This document shows positions 25,173 to 34,802 of a DNA stretch of 64,000 nucleotides, one piece after another. Origin of the DNA: Nicotiana tabacum (Eukaryota > Streptophyta > Magnoliopsida > Solanales > Solanaceae); contig NC_134087.1 of the NCBI RefSeq assembly GCF_000715075.1, positions 158,211,436-158,275,435 on the forward strand. The letters are read 5' to 3'. The translations under genes were made by a program, and so were the position numbers. Position 1 is the stretch's first letter; every line of letters begins with the position of its first letter. Below the pieces are notes generated by a model that had not been told where the DNA came from, searched no databases, and was given only the letters and a program-made list of their open reading frames with translations.

Positions 25173-25445
25173 GAGATCCTCGTGATCGGGCACCATCTCG
25201 AGGCTAGATTAATATTGATGGCTTCTTAGAGCCCATAGTTATAGTAATAGAGATCCTCGAGATCGGGCACTGTCTCGAGGCTAGAATGATATTGATAGCT
25301 CCTTAGAGCCCAATTTTATATTGATAGAGATCCTCGAGATCGAACACCATCTCAAGGCTATATTGGTATTGATGGCTCCTTAAAGACCATCATTATGGTA
25401 ATGGAAATCCTCGAGATCAGCACCATCTTGAGGCTAGGTTGATAT
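25173..25445 (+). repeat. Four tandem copies of a 77-base repeat in the Tat element
   Basis: Units begin GAGATCCTCGAGATCGGGCA at about 25173, 25250, 25328 and 25404. Each contains ATCTCGAGGCTAG and ATTGATGGCTCCTTAGAG boxes. The period is 76-78 bases, with divergence increasing toward the last copy. Confidence 0.85.
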
Positions 25446-25603
25446 GCGAATCTTTGACCCCTCGAATGTTGCACGACAGCATCATTCGTATGACACGGTC
25501 ATGAAGTGATTGAGATGGTCCCGCCGGTACACTTCCCCGAAAGTGATAATGGCCTAATCAGAATTAATTGGCCTTTAGAGTAGGCGGACAGTCGCCGCTT
25601 GCT

Positions 25604-25611
25604 CTATATAT
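25604..25611 (+). promoter_or_regulatory. TATA box of the antisense coding region of the Tat element
   Basis: CTATATATG lies about 155 bases upstream of the ATG at 25761, with a pyrimidine-rich leader between. The orientation is opposite to the element's gag. Function is inferred from position. Confidence 0.45.
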
Positions 25612-25760
25612 GAGTTTGCTTTCCCTTTATTTGAGGATTCCGCTACTTTGAGCAGCTATCCTTTTTATAGAGTTCTCCTTCTTTGCGTCAACTCTTTCAT
25701 AATTTTAATTCAAAGCTTTCGCCTAAGTTTTCATTTCCGTTCTCTTGTTTCACCATAGTT

Positions 25761-27989
25761 ATGGCTACTACTCCCAAACCCGCTCGCCAAGAAGAGGAGA
25801 GTTCCGCCTCTGCTTCCCGCTTGGTCGGTGGTACACCAGCGGCGTTCAGTGAGCTAACCTCGAGATGTTCTGTCTCGAAGAAGGACTTTTTGTTAGAGAG
25901 GCCTCCCAATGTTTAGGGCCATTGGGAGCATGCATCGAGGTTCATTTCATCAATAGGAGAGAGACACCTCGAGGCAGTGAGGAGAGACTGCGGATGGGGA
26001 GAAAAGGTGGTACTGCAGGTGCCTTCCCTGGAAGATAACATTATGGCTCATGTAGAGGGGTTTTGAATGTATACATGTACCCTCTTACGTTTGGCCCTTG
26101 ATAGAATCGTGCTCAACTTCTGTCGAAGATATCAGGCTACCCTGGCACAGGTTCACCCATCGTTCTGGAGGATAGTATTGATGATGAGGTTCTTTGCAAA
26201 GGAAGTCGGGCTTGAGTTCACCCTTAGCCATCTCATCAGATAATATCGGCCATTTCATTACCGAGGCCTGATAACATTACGATGTCGATCCACTAGGCCC
26301 TTTGCTGCCGTCGATTAAGAAGATGGGGGCCGAAGGTGGATGAGTCGAATTGTCCGAGTGTGGACTGTTGATATTATCCCCGTGGGGTTCCTGCCATTTC
26401 CTGAGAAATGAAATTTCACACGTAAGTGGTACACTTGTGCTTTTATCATTTATTTTCATGGTGGAGGCGGACTCCGTAAAGATGTTTTCCTTTACTTTTG
26501 TACAACAATCCCCTGGATGCCATACGAGCTCCCCGACTTGGTGAATTGGACTTGTAAACTGGAAACTCGCTCGACCTACGATGATCGCAAGTGGCGAGAC
26601 CTATCGAAGAGTAGATGGGAGGAAAAACATCGTGGTATGTGTTATGTGGTTTATTTTCTTTGAAAGGTACTTTCTTTTATGTGCATTAACTCGGTCACCG
26701 CAGGCATTGGAGAATTTCCTGAGATGAGACCGTGCCCCTTGAAGAGGACGAAGGATCGTTGGCTTCAGGTCTGAGGAATAATAACAAACGGAAGGAATCC
26801 CTGAAGGGCAAAGGTTCTCATAGCGAGGCAAGCCTTGCCCGGAGGCTCAAAGAGGATGTATCAGTTGATCCTGCAGCACCCGAGGCTTCTTGCCCCGAAA
26901 AGACAATTCCTCCTTTGTCGCCGTCTTCATCTCCCGTCGAAGGTACTTCGAGGGATACAGATTTTCTGTCGTCGTCTTCTTCTCCCGTTGAAGGTACCTC
27001 GAGGGATGTATGAGGCCAGGGACGACCTAAATTAAGCGGGTCTCGAGCGATCATATCCCTATCGAGAGCGGTTCGACTAAGGCCGATGAGACCAGGCAAG
27101 TAGACATACGTTCAATGTTTGAAGAGGCTCGGCGGCTCTATTCTGTGGTGAGTTTTGGTTGACTTTGTTGGTTTTTTGGTTTTGCATTTTCATTTTCTCA
27201 CTAAGCTTCTTTTTTATGGGCCTTTGACAAGCTCAAGTCCGAGCTACTCCGCTGTGAAGCCAGGTTGCGGAAGGCCTTGGACGGGGAGAAATCCCTCAGG
27301 CTTCTTTGTGATAAAACGGAAAAGAAGTTGAGACACCTTCAGTATGAGATGAATCAAAGCCTGAACTATGAAGGTCACCTCGAGAAATAGGTAACCTTTG
27401 TTTCTAGGAAATGCATGTTTCTTCTTCTATCCTCAGAGATTAATATTTTGATACTTCAGTTGTAGAGTAAGACGGAGGACCTGGAACGCCTTTGGGGCAA
27501 AGTTGGTCAGGCCAAGTATGAGTGTAATGAGCTAAAGGCTCAAATAGATGCCCAAGTTACGGACAAGAAGAATGCTTTGGCCAAGGCTTCTGCCCTCGAG
27601 GTGAAGCTCTAGAACGCTCATGAAAACAGCTTGGTCCAGACGAGCAGGATTGCAAGGCTCGAGTCTGAACTTTTGAAGAGAAGGCCGAAGTCGTGGACGC
27701 ACGGGCTTAAGCTGAAGAGATTCGGGCTAAGGCTGATAAGAAAGTGGTTGTCTATTTAAAATACGATGCCGATGCTCGAGCTGAGTTGAGAGGGGCTTCC
27801 GATCGAGAGAGCAGAAGCAATAAATATGCCCGGTGCAAATCCCAGAGGGAAACCCTCGAGGAGATCCACGCTAGGGGCTTCGATCTCTCGGAAGAGATAG
27901 AGCAGGCCAAGGCAGATAAATACGATGCCAAGTTCCTCGCATCTGATGCCGAAGATAATGAGGAAGAAGCCGATGGGGCCGCATTCTGA
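25761..27989 (+). pseudogene. Antisense ORF (aORF-like) of the Tat element: multi-exon, decayed
   Basis: The likely start at 25761 gives MATTPKPARQEEESSASASR. After a TAG at 25914 (probably an old CAG) the frame continues with HWEHASRFISSI and, near 26075-26240, LDRIVLNFCRRYQ and VHPSFWRIVLMMRFFAKE. That globular core I recognise from antisense ORFs of Solanaceae Tat-like elements; no biochemical role is known to me. Later parts (27230-27990) are strongly charged with heptad-like Leu/Ala spacing, a probable coiled coil, ending with an acidic tail and a stop at 27989. Intron-like gaps with GT...AG borders are visible at about 26637-26703 and 27150-27230. Frames break at several points, so I call it a pseudogene. 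Confidence 0.6.
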
Positions 27990-28311
27990 TTCTATGTATA
28001 ATGTTCTTAGAGAACATTGTAAATGAAGCCTTGTATTATTTCACATACACATATAAAGGAAGCCTTTCGGTTTTCCCCCTTCACAAAGTTTTCTTTGCCT
28101 GTGTATGACTTTCTTTTGTTTTGAATTTTGACGTTTGTCAATGATTAGCTAGATGAATTGGCCTTCGAGGTAAAAACCCTTAGGTTTACAAATCGGCCTT
28201 GAGGCTTGCTAGGCTGGCCCGTAAACTCTTACGCATTTTCCCTTAACTGTTTTGGGTTTAGACTTCGAGTCGGTTCCGGCTTGGGCTCATCGACCCTTAA
28301 GTTTTTTGAAA
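27990..28311. other. 3' flank of the antisense ORF
   Basis: Short AT-rich run with ATGTATAATG and TGTAAATGAAGCC near 28010-28030 that could be the transcript 3' end, then mixed non-coding DNA without recognised motifs. Confidence 0.4.
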
Positions 28312-28603
28312 GCTGGTTCTTAGGCTCTTATGCGTTAGGTCGGCATGACCTCTAATATGGGCTGGCTCTTAGGCTCTTACGTGGTGGGTCGGTACGACCT
28401 CTAATATAGGCTAGTGCTTAGGCTCTTACGTGTTAGGTCAGTACAACCTCTAATATAAGCTGGTGATTAGGCTCTGACGTGTTGGGTCGGTACGACCTTT
28501 AATATAGGCTGGCGCTTAGGCTCTTATGTGTTGGATCAGTATAACCTCTAATATAGTTGGCGCTTAGGATCTTATATGGTGGGTCGGTACGACCTCTAAT
28601 ATG
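28312..28603 (+). repeat. Six tandem copies of a 49-base repeat in the Tat element
   Basis: Units read GCTGGCTCTTAGGCTCTTAC, then GTGTTGGGTCGGTACGACCT and CTAATATAG, starting at about 28312, 28361, 28410, 28459, 28508 and 28556. Each contains the dyad GGTCGGTACGACC (or a mutated form), so every unit can form a short hairpin. Confidence 0.9.
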
Positions 28604-30006
28604 GATTTATTTTTTCCTCGTTAAAGAATTTTTGAAATTTTTTGTGTTCGTCCGACTCTTCTACAGTTTAATAAGAACCTCAATTGTGAGCCATTACGTG
28701 ATGATAAATGAGCACCTCGGGAGGTTTCGCTCGATGGTTGATTTGTCTCGAAGCCTTGTTATTGTTTGGAGCTAGTATGATCAAAGCTCTTTTGCTTATG
28801 CCGAGGTAGCCTGGTTAACGGTTCTTTTTGAAGTATGTTCGAAGTAATTTGAAGGCCTGTGATTTTATGGCAATGGTCGGGCATCCTCGAGTCGCATTAG
28901 TTTGGCCGTCGTAGCCTTTTTAGTCCCCGAGTGAGGTAGCCTCGGCATTTATATCAAGGGTATGCCTTTTTAGGGGTCTTACAAGTTCGAATATATAGCC
29001 TTGACTTTAAGATCAGGATTATGCCTTTTGTAAGGTCTTATAAATTTTAACATGCCTTACTTGAGGTCTTACAGATAGGTTACTTGGTACAAGTGTAATT
29101 CATGTCTTGCTTGAGGTCTTACATATTTGGTATTGCCTCATGGAGATCTTATGTTTCCTTAGTGTTGCCACATTAAGGGTTTTCGGGCTCGAGGTTGCCC
29201 GCTTGGGGTCTTACGGCCTCGAGTTTTTGATAGCTTGATGGGGTGACAGTCCTCGAGACAATGAAAGTTTTTGGCTCTGGAGCCGTTTTTTATGTTGCCC
29301 CATTGAGGGCTTATGAGCTCGAATTCTTCGGCCCGGAGGTCTTATGGATTTGAGTTTTTCATGTCAGTTCCCGGGTGTGCGGGAAATTTCTGGCCCTGGA
29401 GCCGTTTCTTATGAAAATAGCTAACTTCTTTGAAGTGCAAAGTGTTGTGATGGTAAAAAATCAAAAAATATTCCTTGATTACTTGGCACAAGTATACATA
29501 GTTTTCGCTGTCGAGGGTTCGATTATTCTATGCGGACACGGTTCTTTCGATCGTTTGGCCCGATACATCATTTTTCTACTGGGACCCTCTTTGGCTCATT
29601 TTGATTTTTTCGGGGAGATGATCTCCCGAGGGGATGCCTCCCAGTATTCGAGGTTGGTCGAAGAGAAACCTTGAATACTTGTTAAGTTCTCCTTAGGTAG
29701 CATATAGATGTTGCCTCGTTAAAAACCTTGCCGGTAAAACCCTTTTTGGGATAAAATTCGATCGAAGGAAAAGAGTGCAATGCATGCTTTAAAACCTATG
29801 GCCTTCGAGCTGGAAGGTGTGCTTCGATTCTTCTTAACCAGACACCTGCACAAAGGTTAGTGTAAAACGTAAATCAAAATGGAGATGGTTATACCTTAGT
29901 TGTGATGGCGCTCGAGCCTCGATATGTTTCAACTGCTCGCTCCCGGGATGCGGTAAGGTCCTTCGCTTATTTACTCGGATGCGGCTGAGCATGTGGCTTG
30001 TAATTG
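28604..30006. other. Non-coding region replacing RT-RNase H-integrase in the Tat element
   Basis: No pol motif was found on the minus strand. The region has loosely repeated GGTCTTAC/AGGTCTTATG phrases (28960-29340). A conserved-looking block, GTTGCCTCGTTAAAAACCTT followed by GCCGGTAAAACCC, lies at 29709-29745. Short plus-strand ORFs show no recognisable similarity. Confidence 0.55.
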
Positions 30007-32279
30007 CTACTTCGCTATTTGCTTATCATTTGGCTCCTTCAATGTTGAAGGTGTCGATGTCGGTGCCACATCGTGCACCGCGAACATCTCTCTTCCTATA
30101 TGTTGCTCCCCATATACCGTTTTTATTCCGTCCTTTGTTGGGAACTTCATCATTTGATGAAGGGTTGATGGTACTGCTCTCATACAGTGTATCCATAGCC
30201 TTCCGAGCAAGGCATTGTATCTCATGTCTCATTCGATGACATGAAACTTGACATTTTGGGTTGTGCCGGCCATGTTGACCGGAGGGTGATTTCCCCTTTC
30301 GTTGTCTCGCTCTCCATGTTGAATCCGTTTAGGACTCGAGAAGCGGGCACGATCTGATCAAGCAGTTTGAGCTGCTCTACCACCCTCGACCTGATAATGT
30401 TGGTCGAGCTACCTGTATCCACAAGTACACGTTTAATTTGAAATGTATTCACAAGAAAAGAAATTACCAATGCGTCGTTATAAGGTTGAGCCAGGGTCTC
30501 GATGTCCTCTTCGCTGAATGTGAGTGCATCCTCAGGTATCTAACCTCGAGTTCACTTTTCCTCGGTAATGGATATTTTTGTTCTTTTGATAATGGGTTCC
30601 TATGGGATGTCGATTCCTACAATGATCATGTGGATGACATGTTGAGGCTCTTCTGTTTCATTTTTCCTAGTTGTCTCTGTTTCTTGAAATTGATTTTTGG
30701 CTCGGTCGCTGAGGAATTCTTGGAGGTGTCCTTTGTTAAGTAGTCGGGCTACTTTTTCTCAGAGTTGTCTGCAATCTTCAGTCTTATGACCGTGTGTGCC
30801 GTGAAATTCGCACATCAGGTTAGGATTTCTTTGCGACGGGTCTGAGAGTATGGGTTTTGGCCACCTGATGTCTTTAATTTTACCTGCGGCTGATACGATG
30901 TCCGAAATATCGACGTTAAAGTTGTACTTAGATAACCGGGGTGCCTCTATCGGCACTGTGTTTCTGTCGAATCCAGCTCCGCTCACGATTCCCCGAGGAT
31001 TCTGACCTCGATCTTCCCTTCGATCGTTTTGGGGTATGTTACGCCTTGGGGCGTTTCTTCGATCTTTAGTGTATGCTTGGTACCTTTCCTTGTTTGGATT
31101 TGGCTCCTTTGCCAGGAGCCTGCTAGGATATACTAATCCTGAGGGGGCTCCTAGTTGGTCGTCCTAGACCCTAATCTTTGATTGATACCGGTTGTGGACA
31201 TCCGCCCAAGACACGGCGGGATATTCAACCAAGTTCTGCTTTAGCTGCTTCGAAGCTACCGAGCTTCGTTCATTCAAACCTTGGGTGAAGGCCTGCACTG
31301 CTCAGTCATCGAAGACTGGTGGTAACTCCATTCGCTCCATATGAAAGTGAGATACAAACTCCCGCAACATCTCATTTTCTCTCTATATGATTTTGAAAAC
31401 GTCGTACTTCCTTGTGGCAACCCTGATGGCACCAGCATGTGCCTTTATAAAAGAATCTGCCAGCATGGCAAATAAGTCTATCGAATTCGGGGATAGGTTG
31501 TGATACCACATCATGGCCTTTTTTTGAAAGTGTTTCCCCGAATTTCTTCAACAGGACGGATTCAATTTTGTCGCCCTTCAGGTCATTTCCCTTTACGGCA
31601 CAAGTGCAAGCAGTGACGTGCTCGTTGGATCCGAGGTTCCGTTGTACTTTGGGAGATCAGGTATTCTGAATTTCTTCGGGATGGGCTTCGGAGCCGCACT
31701 TGATGGGAATGGCTTTTGTACGAATTTCTTTGAATCAACACCCTTCAGGATCGGGGGTGCACCCAGTATCTGATCGACCTTTGAACTGTAGGTATCCACT
31801 TTTTTATCATTAGCTTCTATCTTCTTTTCTCCCGATTCAATCCTCTTCGTGAGGTTCTCGAGCATCTTTATAATAGCGGGGTCGGTTGCTGACCCGTTGT
31901 TTCTCGATCTTCCCGACGCCTATTCAGCTTGAGGGGTCGTTTTTGGTGTTGTTGTGCTTGAAGTTTTTTGGTGGCTTTGCAGTTGAGCAATCGTCAACTG
32001 TTATGCCTACAACATTTCAAAAATGACGTGAAGGCTAACCTCTCGTTCCTCCCAAGCAGGGATTTTCTGAGCTTCTTGCTGGTTTTCTTGGTGTATATTC
32101 CCGTTAGTGTGGGAGCTTATATCGACGTGTTGGGCGTTGCGTGAGACCACATCCACGGGAATTGGCTCTGATGCGTCCTCAAGGTTTCACAGTGGTACAC
32201 CGGCTCCTGGAACAGCTACACCATTCTCTCCATGGTCCTCAGAACCGTTGTTTTCAGGTGCATTCACTGAGTTAGACAT
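30007..32279 (-). pseudogene. Gag and protease of the Tat element, with stops
   Basis: Minus-strand start at 32279 (MSNSVNAPENNGSEDHGENG). A charged coiled segment from 31865 (MLENLTKRIESGEKKIEAND) leads to the gag core with PLPKYNG-like LPKYNGTSDP, then WYHNLSPNSI and FVSHFHMERMELP. Near 30830-30770 the knuckle-like CEFHGTHGHKTEDCRQL is present. Protease follows at 30470-30222 with VLVDTGSSTNII, an intact D-T-G site. The reading continues through LGRLWIHCMRAVPSTLHQMM (about 30205-30150) and stops near 30007 before the RT would begin. Several in-frame stops (for example after VPL at 32187) and shifts show it is not translated as one protein. Confidence 0.85.
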
Positions 32280-32378
32280 TTTTGACCTAAAATCAAAGAT
32301 TCTTGGCCAAGAAGAAGTGTAAAGAATAACTTGTGTTTTCAGTAAACTAGCACGAAAAACAATCACTGCTATTTTTAG

Positions 32379-32397
32379 CCCCACGGTGGGCGCCAAA
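32379..32397 (-). other. Primer binding site of the Tat element
   Basis: Minus strand TTGGCGCCCACCGTGGGGC, starting right after the 5' LTR. It is similar to the TGGCGCC-type sites (tRNA-Asp or related) used by Tat-lineage elements. The exact tRNA is not determined. Confidence 0.65.
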
Positions 32398-32398
32398 C

Positions 32399-33128
32399 TG
32401 TTTACCTTGAAAATGGTAATTACAATTAGATTTGATTTTGTGGTTCTAAAAATATGTGATTTATTTTAATGCTAGTTGTTAGGAAATAGATGTTAAGTGT
32501 GAGTTAAGAAAATGAGATAAGAGCTTGAAGGTAGTATGTTATGCAAACCGAATGACCGAGAATCGGGTCCTTGAGCTGGCTTATGCTGGGCCTCGAGGTC
32601 GAGGTAATGAGCTTGACTGGGACGATCGATGAAGTAATAAGAGTTTCAAAGGCCTCAATAATGGCTCTTTATGATCAGTGATGAGTAATAAATGAAGAAC
32701 AATCAATGAAGCACGATAAATGTAAGCAATAAATCAAAGGAAAGACATTTGAGAATGTTTTAGCTAGAGAGCAGAGAATGTTCTTGTATTGAATATTATG
32801 TATGCAAAAAATAGCAAGGGTCCCCTTTATATAGGAGGGGAAATCCCAATATAGTATATATGCATTTATTACAAAGATAAACAGCTGGTACAACTATTAA
32901 ATATCATGGTACGGACTTGTACTATTCTTGTAGACCCGATCAGCTTCAACCATGTGCCTTTTGGGAATTTCTCGCTTGTCTGAGATAACCACCGATTTGC
33001 GCTACCCCGAGGTCGAGCATTGGGAACCTTCGGGGTCGAATCTCGAGCTATGCTTCGAGGCTTCTGAAGATGGGCTATGAACTGCCATGTGATCACAAAA
33101 TTGGACTCTCCGATTTTAGCCGTATACA
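32399..33128 (-). mobile_element. 5' LTR of the Tat element
   Basis: TG...CA ends as in the 3' LTR, with a minus-strand TATA box (CCTATATAAAGG) at 32824-32835. Length is 730 against 734 bases. The R/U5 part next to the primer site is identical to the 3' LTR, while the promoter-proximal part differs. Confidence 0.9.
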
Positions 33129-34058
33129 CCCTCGAAATTGGCCCTTTTTTGCCCAGCGAAGTCGCACCTGTGAAACCACAGCCGCATCTGCGACTCTGCA
33201 CCTGCGGACCATGTCCTCTTCCACGATCAATAGGCCTCTCTGCTTTCCGCTTTTACAGCCTTCACATCGCACGTGCGGCCACATGCCACTTCCTCCATCC
33301 TCACATCTACGCCCAATTTCTCACTTCTGCGAGCTTGCACATGTGGTCAAACTTGTACAGGAGCGATTTCACCAATAGTTTCCAACTTCAGCAATTCTCT
33401 AAGTTCCAAACTTAATCCGTTAAACACCCGAAATCCACCCAAGGCCCCTGGGACCTCAACCAAATATACCAACAAGTCCTAAAACACAATACGTACTTAG
33501 TTGAGCCCTCAAATTACATCAAACAACATCAAAAACACGAATCGCACCCCAATTCAAGCCTATTGAAACTAAAGAAATTCCAACTTCTACAATCGATGTC
33601 GAAACCTATCAAATCACGTCTGATTGACCTCGAATTTTGCACACAAGTCACATTTGACATTAAGGACCTACTCCAACTTTCGGAACTCCAATCCGACCTC
33701 GATATCAAAAAGTCCACTCTCGGTCAAACTTCCCAAAAATCAAACTTTTGCCATTTCAAGCCTAGTTCAACTATGGGCCTTCAAATCATAACCCGGACAC
33801 ACTCCTAAGTCCAAAATCAACCAATGGAGCTAACAGAACTATTAAAACTCTGTTCCGGAGTCGTTTACCCATAAGTCAACATCCGGTCAACCATTTCAAC
33901 TTAAGCTTCCAACCTTGAGACTAAGTGTCTCAATTCATTCCGAAATTCCTTTGGACCCGAACCGACTAATCCGGCAAGTCACATAAGCATAAAATGAAAC
34001 AGAAGAAGCAGTAAATAGGAGACGGAAAGGAAATTTCATGGATGAGGTAGCAAATAAG

Positions 34059-34061
<3 letters not shown>
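33129..34061 (-). mobile_element. Solo LTR A, segment 3 (5' part of the LTR)
   Basis: Continues LTR A on the right side of the Tat element. It aligns with LTR D (51960-52640) through phrases such as CGAATTTTGCACACAA and CTCTCGGTCAAACTTCCCAA. A TGCGG/CTGCG-rich stretch lies at 33160-33390. The LTR fades out at about 34050, close to where the 5' terminus would be (compare LTR E), and a (TA)n tract follows. Confidence 0.75.

Positions 34062-34126
<65 letters not shown>
34062..34126. repeat. (TA)n microsatellite at the edge of LTR A
   Basis: About 64 bases of TA repeats that replace the expected terminus of LTR A. Confidence 0.95.
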
Positions 34127-34128
<2 letters not shown>

Positions 34129-34802
34129 AGTCTCAGTAATAGTTGTTAGAACTTTTTATGGACTTGCACATATATGGTATTAAGAATAATTATGTATTGG
34201 TTACTATCACTATAAGGTTGGCCCAAATTAAAGTAATCTATTAAAGTTTAAAGTTAAATAAGTAAAATAGATATCTCATAAAGTATGAGGTCTTATGTTT
34301 AGGTACATGAATGCTATTTCTAATTTAATGATGGGCTAAAGTAAAAATACATAAACTTGTGCACCTATTAAATGAATTATGGTCCCCAAATCTGAAGTAA
34401 AATTTTCTTTCCAACATCCCATCATTGGAAAGATAAGAACAACTTACGTATTGGTTTAGTAGACCACTAACCACAAAAATTTTATTCATTCCTATGGATT
34501 CAGGTACGCTTCCGCATCTAATTTTTATTCTTGATGATTTGACATGACATATCTTGGGTAAAAATGATGGATTTCATCTTAAAATATTTTAGGTATAACA
34601 AGTAACCTTCCACTTAGTATTAACTACTCAATAAAGCATAATTTTGTATAGACTGTGCATTTGTGTACATTTCGTGCATCCAATAGAATTTGCATTAGTT
34701 TTCTTGATGTTTATGATATGGGTGTAATAGTGAAGTTATGCACAAGCTAATGTGGACAATACCATAAGAAAATAATAGAAAGATCTGTGTTGGTTTCTAA
34801 TT
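34127..34802. other. Unassigned DNA between LTR A and the LINE
   Basis: AT-rich, without recognised coding. It may be the continuation of the copia-derived sequence seen at 10010-10584, now displaced 23 kb by the nested insertions. I could not confirm this by alignment. Confidence 0.3.

Larger units (their letters stand above)
14127..33128 (-). mobile_element. Tat-lineage Ty3/gypsy element lacking RT, RNase H and integrase, with an antisense coding region
   Basis: The 19.0 kb span includes an 8.7 kb C element, so the Tat element itself is about 10.3 kb. In minus-strand order it shows a 5' LTR (33128-32399), a primer site (TTTGGCGCCCACCGTGGGGC) just inside it, gag and protease (32279-30007), a non-coding region with tandem repeats, an antisense spliced coding region (25761-27989), a polypurine tract, and a 3' LTR (14860-14127). 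No RT (no IDD or SGYHQ motif), RNase H or integrase was found between 30007 and 28000. Flanks CCCTT and CCCTC form the target duplication. The Tat assignment rests on the primer site type, the gag type (C-x-FHGTHGHKTEDC) and the antisense ORF. Confidence 0.8.

Noticed and set aside
28312..28603. Regular repeats with dyads, considered as CRISPR-like
   Set aside because: Repeats are contiguous with no unique spacers, and the context is a plant retroelement.
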